A stretch of DNA of 64,000 nucleotides from Mansonella perstans (GCA_037074765.1 JBAMDO010000061.1:1-64000), one strand, 5' to 3'; shown: positions 37,568 through 51,282, numbered from the stretch's first letter. Program-made: numbers and translations. The notes: generated by a model from the sequence alone, not told the origin.

Positions 37568-39544
37568 CTGGAAATTAGAATTGCATTCGAATAAGATACT
37601 TTTTTATAACTTCGATGAAACATTAACAGTAATATAAAATTAGTGAAGCATGTATGATGAGTAATTTGGAAAAATTTGCTGTCAAAATGATTATTTGACA
37701 AATTTTATGAATATATTGAACTTATCAATGCAATAAATATACATCTATCAGTGGTTTGTCACTGTAACTATTATTGTTTTTCAATGAATGCCATGTAGCA
37801 ATAATTATTAGCCTTATCATTTGCCTATTAAACTTTATTGATAATACCCTTATCATTCAAATTTATTTTTGTAGTGTGTAAATAATCATTAAGGGATCAG
37901 CGGTACTCTCTTATTGGTAACCTATTTATTATTCATGCTTTTAAGTAATCAATTATTAATTTATGCGAGCGGAAATTGATTATATATATTCATCTGTTGA
38001 AAATGAAGATTAATTTCATTGTTTCTACTATCATCCATCAATCTATTCTTCTAGTTTTTATGTATTTGAGTTACAAATTATTCATTATAATTGTCTCCCG
38101 TCCAACAACCTTCGCTCCCTTCTTTCACATACATTTTTTATTGTAATAAGTCTATTTAATTAATTACTGTCAAATTATAACTAAAAAACAACAATTCATC
38201 ACCGTAATCATCATCATCTTCATCTTCATTATCATCATTGTCGTTGTCAATTATAGATGAGTGGAAGAATTTGACAGAAAATACAATGGATTTTCTCCCT
38301 TTGAAATTTGACTTCTTTAACCGAAAATAAAGGAAATAATCTTTGATTGCACTGAAATGAAACATAATGCAGAATATGTTTGAAAAAAATTGAAAAAAAA
38401 AGAATGAGAGAAGAAAAAGTTGAGAATTAATGCATTTTTTTTTGATCAGCCAAAAATGTTTGTTAATTTAAAAACGAATTAAACGAGTAGACTTTTCCAA
38501 GTTATAATTGCATTTTGCTATCAATTGCATTCATCAGAATTCCATTGTGTATGAATAACTGCACTATTCAGTCCAATCCAGTCCAGCTCAATAGAGTGAG
38601 CCAAATTGGGATACGAAGAATTCCATTGGGATTTGATAAATAAGCCTTAAGGACGAATTCAAGCAGAGCTTTTATAGAATTCGAGCAGAGGTTTTATAGC
38701 CTTGCACATTCATTCAACTAATTACGTCTAAAATTGTTCCCACATTGATAATAATGATGTCCTTGTTGATAATAATGATGACAGTGATTTATTGCTTTTG
38801 GAAATTAAAAATTTTTCCTGAAAGAATATAGACGAAGTGAATGAGGGAAGAAAATGAAATTATGAAATAAATATAGGAATTGAAGAGATTCACGAGATGA
38901 AAAATTATTTTATTTAGATGTTAGTTAAACTTTGAAAATTGCCAATCAAATGATGAAATAGGAGACTTCAGCTAAGTGTCAAATTTGTTTTGCGCCGTAA
39001 AATTGGTAGCCAATTGATTAAGCTTTAGATGAAAGAAGAAAAGAAAAGAAAATACGATGCACACAATCACATTGATAGAATTAAAGTTAAAAATGTACAG
39101 AGTAAGTTATAACTAAGTAATGGAAGCAAGCAATAAAAGATGATGGTGATAAGTGATTAAGTAATTAAAAGACAATAATAAGTGATAAAAGATAGAAAGT
39201 AATTGAAGCATAAATCAAATTGCTTTTTTGAATAAATTGTCAATGTGAGGTGAGGAATTTGTCTGCACTAATTTCTGCATATAATTTATTAAAGTTCATT
39301 TTTGCTTACTTCAAAATATTATTTGTGAATGAATAAATGATAAAGCTAAAAAAAGTTCGATTTTTAATGAGCCAAAACTGGTTAAATTCAATAAAGAATG
39401 GTAATAAGGTTATCATAACATCACCAGCTGTTTTTTTTTTTTTTAACTTAAATAGTAGACAATTTGGTAGGTAAATGGAGTAGAAATGACTGTTTTTCAA
39501 AGTTTTCACTACATATCTTCCATTCCTTCATTTGGCTCAAAAAA

Positions 39545-41890
39545 GAGAAAAAAGAGCCTGAACTAATTGTATTATTCAATTATTTGAAAAACAATGCATG
39601 AATTGATTATTTATCTACGGCAATTATCGGTTCATAGCAGGTAAATAACTAGAAAGCAAATTAAGTAGATGAAATGTAGTGTTCCTAAAAGTTTTTCCCT
39701 TAATTAAAATTTCTCAACAAACTTCTGCAGCAGGTATAAATATAATGATAGTATTTTCCTAATGTGCTCAAATTGGTTACTTTAAAAAGTAAGCGGATTA
39801 GATATTTCAAATCACTTCAATCAATTTGTAATTTAATCTTGAAAGTAAATTTTTCGAAAAATTATTTCTTGACAAAGATTAAATCTTTTAAATTTCCCAC
39901 TCTGTCTCTCTCTCTTCTCATCCTTTCATCTTCAGATAGCAATTAATCCACCGATACTTTTTCTTCCTCCAAATAACTATTAGAATGTCCACAATTGAAA
40001 TGTATGTAAAAAAAACAAGCATCTCGTTCATTAAATTTCAATTGAAATAACTTCAATTTTGTCAAAGATTAAATGTTAAATATTTCTGAAGCCTTCAATC
40101 TATGCTAGCCCAAAAGGTCATTATCGTTTTTGACAATAATTGACAAAGATTAGATTCCCATTTGAGCATGGACATTAATTGCCACTTGTAGTGGTCATAC
40201 ACTGAACATAAATTGTATAATGATAGATAATGATGAAAAATGAATAGTTTTGTTCATATAATCTATCAAGCATTGAAACTCTGAGTTATTTAAAAGTGAT
40301 GGAAGCAATCCAATTTCATATGCGTATAACTTCAAAAGCTTCACTTTTATCGTTAAAAAATTTTTGTAAATTAATCGTTTTATCTTTCCGCTTAATAATA
40401 ATCCTAGCATTGCATGCTTAATTCTTTTGTAAATTGATTTCATCTTTGAAAAATTCCGGGAAAAGATGGTCGCACATATGGTTTATCATCAAAGTTTCTA
40501 TCTTCTGAAATATTGTCAGCAGCATATTTCTATTTTCAGCAATAAACACTTTCCAGTTATTTCAAAGGCTCTGGGAATTTTTTCTCTTTCATTCTTTGAT
40601 TAATCTTGTAGTGATTTTGTTAAGTTCATATGGAAGGCTAATGATTAACTGCAAACAGTTTAAAATTTCAAATTCGAATTGGCCTATTTGAAAGACTCAA
40701 AGTGATTGGGACGCGCTAAGCGTCACTGTTTCAGTCATTCGCCATTTTATGTATGGTATTGTATGTATATTTTCAACAAAAATAAGGTGAATAGCCTCGA
40801 TAAATAACGCATAATATTTCTCGTCTTTTTTTTTTTTTTTTGAAAAAATTAGAGAAAAATTCTCTGATTGTCAAGGACAAAAATATCTTTTTTGAGCCCA
40901 TAAATACAATCTTTTGACGCACAATTCTCTAAACAACATTTCATTCTAGCAACAATATGCCACATGTCTTTTCATCTTTGTTTTTGCAATTATCCAATTT
41001 GAAGTAACAACAATAACTTTTTGCTTCTTTTAAATTTTACTCTTTCGTAATATTTCTTGTTTTTATACATTTGTGTCATCATTTTCTATATCTACCAACA
41101 TCTTATCAAAGAAGCTTATCGAGCAAAATTTGACTTAACCTTTCAACTTTGCGTCAAATACTGGATATATGGATTGAAAAAAATGGACGTTTATTTTTTG
41201 TTTTGATTTTTTAAACAATGTTATTGTGATTAACAATTAATAGATAACACTGTAATAGGTGACCATCTGAGGATAATGACCTTTTGGATTAGCGTAGGCT
41301 GTAGTTTTCAAGAAGTATTTAACATTTCATTCTTTTACAAACTGGTAAGTTGTCCCAGTTGAAATTTAATATGAACGAAATGAAATGTGTTATTTTCTTA
41401 CATACATTTCAATTGTAGTTATTCGGAGAATGAGAAAAAGTATCGCCAATATATGCTATCACTGAAGAAAAAGTGAGAGAAAGAGAAGAGAGAGCGTAGG
41501 AAATATAGAAGGCTTAATCTTCGACAGATACTATAATTCAAAATGAGAATGTCGGAATTTTTGAAAAAATTTGCTTGCAAGATTAAATTATCAATTCATT
41601 GAAAACATTTCAATTTCTAATTTTCTTACTTTTTAAAGTGGAAAAAAAAATGTTTTGTGCACCAATTTTATCATGTTTGAAAAACATTATAATTATATTT
41701 ACAGCAGAAACTGGGACAAAATGCTAATTATTGCTAATTACAAATTTCATTGTTACTTCATGGCATGCATTGATATCATCACTTGTCTCCTGTCTTAACT
41801 AATCATTAGTAATAATAATTCATGTTTTCTTTCCCCAATGAATTGCACAGTCATTTGCTCTCTCTTTTAAAAACACAATTATTGGCAATT
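39545..41890. repeat. imperfect 2.3-kb palindrome (long inverted repeat)
   Basis: Left arm about 39545-40265 and right arm about 41200-41890 are reverse complements with gaps. Matching blocks include CCAAAAGGTCATTATC (40109-40125 versus 41271-41287), AATTGAAATGTATGTAA (near 40000 versus 41407), TACTTTAAAAAGTAAG (near 39785 versus 41632) and CGATACTTTTTCT (near 39955 versus 41440). Coordinate sums stay near 81400, so all blocks share one centre near 40700. Identity in aligned blocks is roughly 75-85% by eye, so it is old. The inner 900 bases align only weakly. No coding sequence or terminal duplication was recognised; a decayed foldback-type transposon is one explanation. Confidence 0.8.
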
Positions 41891-42647
41891 AAAAAGTGAC
41901 CAAAAAGAAATTTTTTACTAATGAGTTCTTAATGAGAAAGTCGTCAAAGTTTTTTCATTTAATTATAATAGTAACAATCAAAATGATCATTTGTTTGTTT
42001 ATGGTACTTTCAAAAAAAAAAATCACTCCTCTCAAAGAATATTTCTTCAAATATTTACAAAATTCCTGTCTTTGAAATGATCTTTCAATCTTCCTATAAT
42101 TGCCTATAAATTTCCGCTTTTATTACTTTGCAAACAAACAAGAAAATATAATAGTAAGTGATATATATGCTAAAGCTTTTATATCAATTTACAATGTAAA
42201 TTTACGTCAATAAAAATTTTAAGGGATTGAAAATTGGTTAATGAATAATAATAATTCATATATTTTTCGCACTGTTTAACAATTTCTTCTTTGATCCTCG
42301 ACTTTTAATCTTTGCTCATTTAATTCCATTTATTCGATTCATTTCATAATTCCTCTTTTCATATTACAGTCAATTGATAATTTTATGAAAATTTGTACTG
42401 TGATTTTAAAAAAGATTCAATAATTATTAAAAAGTTAAAAAAAAAAAAAAAAGGAAAAATGATTGATTCGAAATGAAATTAGTTTTCATTACTTTTTCAA
42501 ATTGAATAAACATTTACGTGCTAATTAATTGCTTATCAGAGGATGACTTGTTATCAATGCTATGTTTACTATTTTTAAATGCAAAAATTATTTATTCTTT
42601 TCCTCATATCACATACGATTGCAAAATGTCCCTCATTTGACAATTAT

Positions 42648-42708
42648 TCTCTTTTTCTCTTTCTCTCTCTATCTCTCTTTCTATCTCCCTCTCTCTCTCT
42701 CCCTATCC
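42648..42708. repeat. (TC)n-rich pyrimidine tract
   Basis: Pyrimidine-only stretch of CTCTCT with TATCTC interruptions. Confidence 0.9.
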
Positions 42709-43563
42709 CTTTCATGTTGATAAAAATTTTAATAGGTTAGGAAAACTGGCAGTTGTTTGAGAATAGAAAAAGAAATCTTGTTAAATGTTTTCAAATTATC
42801 GCGTGAGCTTTAACGAATTATCATTGATCATTTTATGTAAACATTTTGCAGCTATTTATAATATTTTGATTAACTTTTTTTATCAATTACCGTATTAGAT
42901 AATTTATCTCACTTAATTACCATATTGAATCGTTAAGTTAATGATTAATTGCTATTATATTGTTTTATGTTAATCAAAAAATTTAAGAGTATGGCATCAT
43001 ACAGAGTAATTATTTATTAATTAATCATTATTGCTTACTTTATATTTATATTAGTACAAACTATATCATATATCAATTAAATTCAAGTAAATTAAATTTA
43101 CACTTAAAACTTGTATTTTCTTCATGCAATTCCATTTTGTCTTTTTTTTTTTTCATTTATCAATCAAATGAAAGTATAAAATGTCCTCTTAAATTGATCA
43201 TATCAAATGAAATTTATTTTTTAGCTAATTTATTAAATGAGAAGAAAGGAAGAGTGAAAAAAAAGGATGCACACAAACTGATAATGTGAAATGATGAATG
43301 ATGTGGCCATAATGATAGTGACAATAGTTGATAGCGGCAGAGGCAAAAAATAAAAGCGATAATCATTCATTTATTTTCGGACATATCAAACATTTCCTTA
43401 AATTTAATTAAATTGAAGAGAGTGGAGGAGGATGTGTTGATTGTGCCTGATAGTAATTGATCGATGATCAGATCAGTTTTTGACGGATATTGATATTGGT
43501 GACTGATAACATAGTGGAAGTTTTGCTGTAATGGATTTTGATGAAGAAGATAATGTTATGGGT

Positions 43564-43595
43564 ATCATATCATATCATATCATATCATATCATTC
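43564..43595. repeat. (ATATC)n pentanucleotide repeat
   Basis: Six consecutive ATCAT units, pure. Confidence 0.95.
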
Positions 43596-43865
43596 TTTCT
43601 CTTCCTTTTAATCAAAAAAAAAAGAGATAGATTGTCATAGAATTTAATTAATAGATGACAGTTAATTTTTCATTGTCTTTTTAAGAGAAATTAAATTTAA
43701 ACAAACATTTAATTGTTTGAATTTTGCGGTATTTTATAAATGAAATAAATTGCATATGCTACGAATGCCATTCTATCTAGCACTACTGGATCATTTATGC
43801 GTGATCATGCATATCGTTATGCTAATTAAAATAAAACACTAAGTCTGATTCGTATGCATATGCCA

Positions 43866-43972
43866 ATATATATATGAATGCATGTATGTGTGTATGTATG
43901 TATGTGTATTATGTATATATGTATGTGTATGTATGTATGTATGTATGCATGTATGTTTGTATGTGTATGTAT
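43866..43972. repeat. (TATG)n microsatellite
   Basis: TATG/TGTATG array with TATATA at its start. Confidence 0.92.
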
Positions 43973-44094
43973 TACAATTTTTAGTTTTGCGCAGCATGGA
44001 AATAGGATGAGATGAATTTCGAAGAGGACAGATGAGTTGTGATAGGTCATATAGGAATGGCATTCATGTCCTTGTCACGGACATTGCTGTCTAT

Positions 44095-44183
44095 GGGAGA
44101 AGGAGGAGTGGGAGGAGGAGGAGGAAGAGGAGGAGGAAGAGGAGGAAGAGGAAGAGGAGCAGGAGGAACAGGAAGAAGAGGAG

Positions 44184-44239
<56 letters not shown>

Positions 44240-44365
44240 AGAGGAGGAGGAAGAGGAGGAAGAGGAGGAGGAGGAAGGAGGAGGAAGAGGAGGAAGAGGA
44301 AGAGGAGGAAGAGGAAGAAAAGGAAGAGGAAGAGGAGCAGGAGGAACAGGAAGGAGGAGGAGGAG

Positions 44366-44397
<32 letters not shown>

Positions 44398-44412
44398 AGG
44401 AAGGAAAGAGGA
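44095..44412 (+). repeat. purine-only GGA/GAA tract (about 320 bp)
   Basis: An almost pure purine strand built of AGG and AGGAGA units, with only two AGCAGGAGGAACAGG interruptions (near 44158 and 44337) that are themselves repeated. All frames stay open because of the repeat, not because of coding selection. Such tracts can form triplex or G-rich structures. Confidence 0.95.
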
Positions 44413-44695
44413 ATGAATGTAAAGAGTGTATCCAATACTTCTTCTCTGTTCTTTTCTCATTCCCGGCTCCTACCAAATATGACAATTTTATTGGAAATTA
44501 TCATTCATTCGGCGTTTCTTTCTCTTTTTTTTAAGTTTTTCACAGTTACAGAAATATTTTAAAAAATTTTTTGAAATCTCCATCGCTATAATTAATCAGT
44601 CCTATTCATAGATTAATTAGCTATTCATTAGCTAGTTATGACATCATTCTGCACCCTTTTACTCTCTTTTTACCGGCAAAAAGGAAAGATTCGTA

Positions 44696-44806
44696 CACGC
44701 GGCACGTGTAACTTCTAAAACGTGACACGTGTGACTTCCAAAACGTGCAATATTATATGTGCGTGATACGTGTGACTTCTAAAACGTGTAATATTATATG
44801 TGACTC
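44696..44806. repeat. three-unit repeat with CACGTG/ACGTG cores
   Basis: Three units of the form (C)ACGTGTRACTTCYAAAACGTG start near 44703, 44726 and 44767; the second and third carry the extension CAATATTATATGTG. Each unit has ACGTG boxes at both ends and two have the full E-box palindrome CACGTG. Confidence 0.85.
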
Positions 44807-44879
44807 GTCGTCGATAACGTTGCGATATTGTCATGAATGGCATCAAAGATCAATCTTCATGAATTTTTGATGGCTGTGT

Positions 44880-44992
44880 CCCTCTCTCCCTTTCCCCCTC
44901 TCTCTCCCTCTCCCTCTCCCTCACCCTCTCCCTCCCCCTCTCCTTTTTCCTCTTCCTTCCCCTCTCCCTCTCCCTCTTCCTCTCCCTCTCTC
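44880..44992. repeat. pyrimidine-only CCCTCT tract
   Basis: About 110 bases almost wholly of CCCTCTCC/TTCC units, complementary in character to the purine tract about 500 bases upstream. Confidence 0.93.
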
Positions 44993-45282
44993 GACCTCAT
45001 TAAATCTCTTATATATATGTAGTGAATGAATTTTTGTACATTTTCAATGCATACAAACAAGATTTATTAAAAAGTTACCGAGAAAGAGGAAGAGAGAGAG
45101 AGAGAGAGAGGAAAATGGAAAGAAAAGAAGAAAGGATTAAAAAAGTGGCGAGAGAGAATGAGAAAGTATGAGGTTGAAGAGGGAGAAAGAGATGAGACAT
45201 AAATGTTTTGTTATATAAGGATACTAGCTAGTCAATACTATTCAATTATTAACATTGACTTGTTTCAACAGGGGTGAATGAA

Positions 45283-45317
<35 letters not shown>

Positions 45318-45500
45318 ATGTGGGAGGAAGAATTCATCCAAAAATTATTTACTCATTTGTCGGCGTGTATGTCTCTGTATGTGTGTATGTATGTATGTTC
45401 ATGTATGTGTAGGCATGTATATCTGTGTGTATGTCTGTATGTGTCTGTATGTATGTATGTATGTGTGTCTGTATGTATGTTGGTGTATGTGTGTATGCAT
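45283..45500. repeat. TG/TATG microsatellites
   Basis: Pure TG run at 45283-45301, then TGTATG arrays at 45366-45500 with a short unique stretch between. Confidence 0.9.
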
Positions 45501-47600
45501 TTAAGAAAGTGCTCAAGTAAAAAGCATCTTTTCGAAGATTTTCCTCTTTTTCAAATTCTCTTTTTCTTTCTCTCTCTCTCTCTCTCTATCTCAGTCTCTC
45601 TTTTATTAGTTGAATGAATTTAGAAATCGATTTGAAAATTGACAGGAGGGAAATTTCTTGTTCGAAACAATTTATTAAAGATATTAAAAGGTCGAAATCG
45701 AATTTTAGAACAATTTAATTTGGCAACAACAATTTGGTGGAACACACACACCGATATTGTTAGGAATACATTTATAAGAATTAAATTTATTAAAACGAAT
45801 GAGCCGAGAAGAAAGAGAGAAGAAGTATGGGATGAGGAGAGAGAGTGGAAAAGATTAAAGAGAAATGGAAGAGAATATAAAGAATGATGAGAATTAGCTT
45901 ATAATCGAATTCTTTTTCGTGTTGCATTTTATTTTAATTAGTTATGAATAGAATTGACAATTAAAAATGAAATGAATTTAAATCATTAAATTATTTAAAA
46001 TAATCAATGATAATTACTAATAGTGCTTATCTATTATATTTATTTGATAAATGAGATTAATACATTGATTCCTTTCTTTTGATTAATTTACCGAAATGAG
46101 AGAGAGAGAGGGAAAGAGGGAAAGAGAGAGAGACGAAAGAGTAAAAAATATCTCTATCACTTTTTCACATTCCTTAGTTTTATATTTTGCAAATTATACT
46201 TTATATTTTTGACTTTCTTTCTTTCTTTTTATACTATCAAATCTAATAACTGAATTGAATTTTTAAATCAATTGAATTTAAAAAAAAAAAAAAAAAAAAC
46301 TAAATGAATTAAATTTTTGTCTCTTTCTTTGTCTCTCTTTCATCTCTTTTTATTTTATTAATTTTTTTTTTTGCTCTTTTTTTCTTAAATGTATCAATTA
46401 AAATGCTATGAAAGATTATAAGCTTTTTCTTTCTTTTTTTGTTGCAAAATGAAAAATTGATATGAAAAGGAATTTTCTTAAAATTGTCACATCAAATTGT
46501 CCATTTAACTAACAATCTCCTCTCTCTCCCTCTCTCTCTCTTTAGTTTCTCTTCCTTTCATCATTCATTTAGCAAATCTTTCAAACCTCTCTCATTCTTC
46601 TATCTTGTAACAAATAATTTTATCCTTTCTATTATAATCAACTTTAATATGTGTTTTTTTTTTTATTCATTTTTCTAGAAATTTATTTTGTTCTCAGTTA
46701 TTATTTAGTAAAAAGCAATGCAAAACAAAAATTCAAAATAAAATGTAATTTTGAAATGAAATATTTTGAAATATTAATTGAATGAAATATTTAAATTTCA
46801 GGATACACGTAATTATGATGTAATTATGCTACTTTCCACATCTGTAGTATTCCTTTCATTCAGTTAAGCAAGTTTTTTTTTAATGGGAAAAAAGGGCAAT
46901 TTCTGTTTGCAGTACTTAATATTCTTAATTTCAAATCTCTGTAAAGTATTCAAATTCATTGTTTATTTTTTGAATAAATTGATAATAATCTGTTTTAAAA
47001 GTTATAATTTCAAATACAAATCGAGTAGCAAATTTTGGCCGATTTTTGCCTCTATTAATTTCATAGTAATTAATTCCTATCTTTTATAAGACTGGAAAAA
47101 CGTCGTGGCTTTTTTTTTGTCGAAGATTACCGTAATTTGAAAGAATTACATTGCACATTTCGTCGTTCTTTTTTATTTTTTTCAAATTTATGGGAACAGT
47201 TTACTGATGATGATGACATGCCATCACACTCATATTGGATCACTGTTTTTTAACACACTCTCTCTCTTTCATCTTCACGTTTCTACGTTCTTCCATTCTA
47301 CATGCATGCATGCTCAGCACATCTTACGTAATGTTTTTTACGCGTATTTACACGTTTCTCATATTTCTATTTTTACGTTTGTTTTTTTTTTTCATTTTAT
47401 CAAGTTGTTATTAGCCGCTTGGACAAGAAAAAAAAAAAAATTGCGAAAATAATGTCAATTTATCTGATCTTAAAATACATCCGTATTGCTACATTAATCA
47501 GCATGACATCTTTGTGTTCAAGTGACCACTGGTCATCATGTGCTTTTGTATGCGTATATGTATAGTTGAGTGGGGTGAGGAAAAATACTGCACAAATTGT

Positions 47601-47900
47601 GGTTATGTAGTGCTATCGTTGGTTGTATAGTGGTGCCATTGGTTGTATAGCGGTATCATTGGTTGTATAGCGGTATCATTGGTTGTATAGTAGTGTGGTT
47701 GGTTGTATAGCGGTATCATTGGTTGTATAGCGGTATCATTGGTTGTATAGTGGTGCCATTGGTTGTATAGCGGTATCATTGGCTGCATAGTGGTATCATT
47801 GGTTGTATAGCGGTATCATTGGTTGTATAATGGTATCATTGGTTGTATAGCGGTATCATTGGTTGTATAGCGGTATCATTGGTTGTATAGTGGTGTTATT
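47601..47900. repeat. 20-bp minisatellite, 15 units
   Basis: Fifteen head-to-tail units with no indels, consensus GGTTGTATAGCGGTATCATT. Variant units (TGGTGCCATT, TAGTGTGGTT) recur at positions 2, 5, 8 and 15. A 20-bp period is not a codon multiple. There are no unique spacers, so it is not a CRISPR array. Confidence 0.97.
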
Positions 47901-48844
47901 TATGGAATTTGTAAGAGAGAAATATGGATGTGTTGGCAGTCATCGATGATAGGTTTGCTAGAGAAGCCAAAGTAAGGTAGTAAAACTGCGTGGGTGGAAG
48001 GCAAGTAAATAGAGATTGGTGGTGGATAAACAACGATAGTGTCACATGTGATAGGACCTGAAATTGTTATAAAGAAGAAAGACAATGAAATGACTGGTTT
48101 TAGGAGTGAGAGATGATAGATTGTAAAGAGAAGAAAGACAATACCTTTTAAGAAAAATATAATTTTTATCAAGAAAAAAGAGAGAGAGAGGGAGAAAAAG
48201 AAAGAGAGAGAGGAAAGAAATAGATAGAGTAAGATGATGATAAAAGAAGAATAGAAACAAGATTTAGTATATAGTAGTAGAGGAAAAGATGCCCGTTGTC
48301 ACCCGTTGTCAACGATTGTCAACCTGGTGAGGATGATGTTATATGTGTATAGAATGGATGAATGAATGAAGGAGAGGTATAATACTTCTTCAATTCAATA
48401 CCCATTTCTTTTTTAAATTTCCTTCATTCAATGAATTTGAAAATACTACTACTTTCTCTATTATCTCTCCTCTCCCTCCTCTTTTTCCATTATCTGTTTC
48501 TTTCTTTATCGATAAAGGCATTTTGTTGTATAAGCAGCAACAATATTCAGCAAGGTGTTCAATTTAATCTTTTCTTCTCATCTTATCCTATTTGCATTTT
48601 CTTTTCAATTTTCTCTCTCTTTTCCTCTCTTTCTGTCTCTCTCTCTTCTCCCTCAAATTTATACGAAAGAGATATTTGCTACTATTTTGACTTAGAAGCT
48701 CTTAGAGAGAGAGTCTCATTGATTCATATATATATATATATTATATGATAGTAATGGACCTATTTTATTGATGAGGTCGATGGACGATGGATGGATCGAT
48801 CTATTGGATTGGGAGTGGTTGGTCGCGCATCTTTCTATACCCAT

Positions 48845-48870
48845 CTACCCTATCTATCTATCTATCTATC
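48845..48870. repeat. (CTAT)n microsatellite
   Basis: About six CTAT units. A TTCA array lies nearby at 48979-49040. Confidence 0.9.
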
Positions 48871-48978
48871 TGTTTGTACCTCTTCGTCCCCTTTTTGTCA
48901 TCTCCTAACACACTAAAAGTCCACTTAGCACCTCAACAATTCAACTCAATTCACTATTTATCTAAACATTTACTATCA

Positions 48979-49040
48979 TTCATTCATTCATTCATCTGTC
49001 CATCCAAGTCATTCATCCATTCATTCATTCATTCATTGAT
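48979..49040. repeat. (TTCA)n microsatellite
   Basis: Two runs of ATTC repeats separated by CATCTGTCCATCCAAG. Confidence 0.9.
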
Positions 49041-51282
49041 TCATTGTATCATTTCATTATTTCTGTTTGTTGTTATCATTAATGCTATTATTGTTATTGT
49101 TGTTATTGGCATTATTGTTATTACTTTTGCAATAAATATTTATTCCATTGGCAAGCATCATTTTCCAATCATTCTATTCAATCATTGTTGTTGACACATA
49201 CACACACACACACACATACACATACACATATTATTGTTGTTGTTGTTATCCAATAATCTTCTTTTGCCACTCTTTCTCTCTCTCTCTCTATTATTGTAAT
49301 TATTTTCCATCCATTTCTTCTCATTTAATTCATCATCATATTCATCTCTCTTCCAATAATACTTTCTCATCATAACAATTATTATTTAATCTATCTTTTA
49401 TTACTATTATTAACAACATTATAATGATTTGTGTGTTGATCACAAAATAGCAAAATCGTATGAAATAGTTTTTATCGAAAGTAAATTGCATTATCAATTT
49501 TTTGATTGATTTTATTGCATTTATTCATCATTTATTCCTTAATTAGCAAACATTATGTGTAACCTTACTAATGATATATTCCATTATAATCATTACTATC
49601 TTAATTAATCGATATCTACTTGTTATCGTCATTATGATTAACTTGCTGAATGCAACAACTAATTAGTGATTGTAAAAGATAAGTTATATGATATACTACC
49701 ACCTGATAATAATTCTCCGTTAATTAGACCTTCGATTAATAATTGAATTTATGGTTTCAAACAAAATGATAATCTATAGCGTATTGGTAGTAATTATACA
49801 TTTACATTTATATTCATTGTATGAATGTTTGTTTACTTGTCAAATTGATAATAAACAAATATAATTTGTTGGTTAAGCTAGTGATAAGACAAATTAAATT
49901 TGTAACAATCATTTAATTTCTTCGTAAAACATTGATGTTTGCTAAAAAGTACAAATAAGAAAAAAAAAAAAACAAACTAATCCGTCAAAATTTGTCAAAT
50001 TCGTCCTTAGCTTGTACGTTGTTCACGAATTGAATAAACACATGGTTTTGTTTACTTTTCGACATGTTTACTCAGCTTTATTTATCTACAAACATTGTCA
50101 ACTTATTACCTTTGTCCTAAAAATTATTCATTATCGTTATAGATTTCTTTCCACTTTTTACTCATTAATGAACGCTTCGTTCATTTGACATATGTCATTT
50201 TTTCATCCATTAAAATATTAGGTGACATTATGATAATTTCTATGATTTCTTCATTGCCATGAAATAATTTCAGCAGGGAAAAAGTAGAATTAATGAATTT
50301 GTTCAATTGCCAATAATTCATTAATACGTTGTAATTTTTCACATTCAACATATCATTGTTATAGAAATCGCAGCGATGCAATCATCATAATCTATTTACA
50401 TGATTAAAGAATTTCAGTGTCATTTGTCATTGTAAATTTTGCTGATCATTATTTCGTGAAATATTTTCTACAATTTGATTTTTAATACTGCAATACATTT
50501 TATATGATTTTTTTTTCTTTTTTTTTGGATTAAGAATATATTAAATATTATGCACTTTTCTGAAAATATAAAGAAGGAAAAAAATTTCATGATTTTAAGT
50601 TCGAAATATTCTGGAATGAAAAAATGGATCACTATTTATATTAATTAATCTCTCTCGTCTAATGTTCATAAATTTTCATTTATCAAAGTTCGCAATTCTT
50701 TAGACGACAAGAGATGATTGTCAATGGAAATTAAAGTAATAATTAAAATGTGTTTATTTCCCTTAGATGTGGCTATTTTTTTTCGGTCTGTCTGTCCACT
50801 ATTCATTTTTGACCAAATAGATTTGAACTTTTTAGATGTAACTGTTTTTAGGCTTTTTATTTCTTGTCATTTATTTTTTTTCGTTTAGTATATATAATTT
50901 TTACTCAAATACATATTTGTTAATATATATTTTTCTCCTTAGAAGGGCAAATTGCTCATTTTTTTCAAATATTTAGCTTTTTGCATATTTCTTTAATGGT
51001 AAGTTCTCACATACAAAAGCGAAGAATCGGTTAATGTTTTCAAGTGATCGATGGTTATTCAAGAATTGATTAGAAATTTGTTGAATATATCAATAATTGG
51101 AATTCTTGATTCAGATTCCTCATTGATAATGCATCTATTAATCTTAGTACATTTGCATGTATTTGACGTTAAACGTGTTAAAATCGATTGTTCAAAATTT
51201 GGAAGTGTAATGTTGTTATAATTTGGTACTTGTAGTAAACAACGATATGTAAAAGTGATGTTTATCTTACAACGACAATAGA

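Larger units (their letters stand above)
31023..51282. other. 20-kb gene-poor, low-complexity region
   Basis: About 20 kb of very AT-rich DNA with homopolymer runs, many CA/TG, GA/CT, GGA/TCC and tetranucleotide arrays, a 20-bp minisatellite and old diverged repeats. I found no exon with convincing coding character on either strand; open frames here are products of repeats. It separates the hmp-1 block from lin-59 and might include distal regulatory or 5' untranslated exons of lin-59, which I cannot see. Confidence 0.6.

Noticed and set aside
44032..44562. Arg/Glu/Gly-rich open frames in all phases of the purine tract
   Set aside because: Every frame is open on both strands because the sequence is a GGA/GAA repeat; there is no coding signal outside it.
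47601..47900. Possible CRISPR-like array
   Set aside because: Units are contiguous 20-bp tandem copies with no unique spacers, in a eukaryotic genome; a minisatellite.
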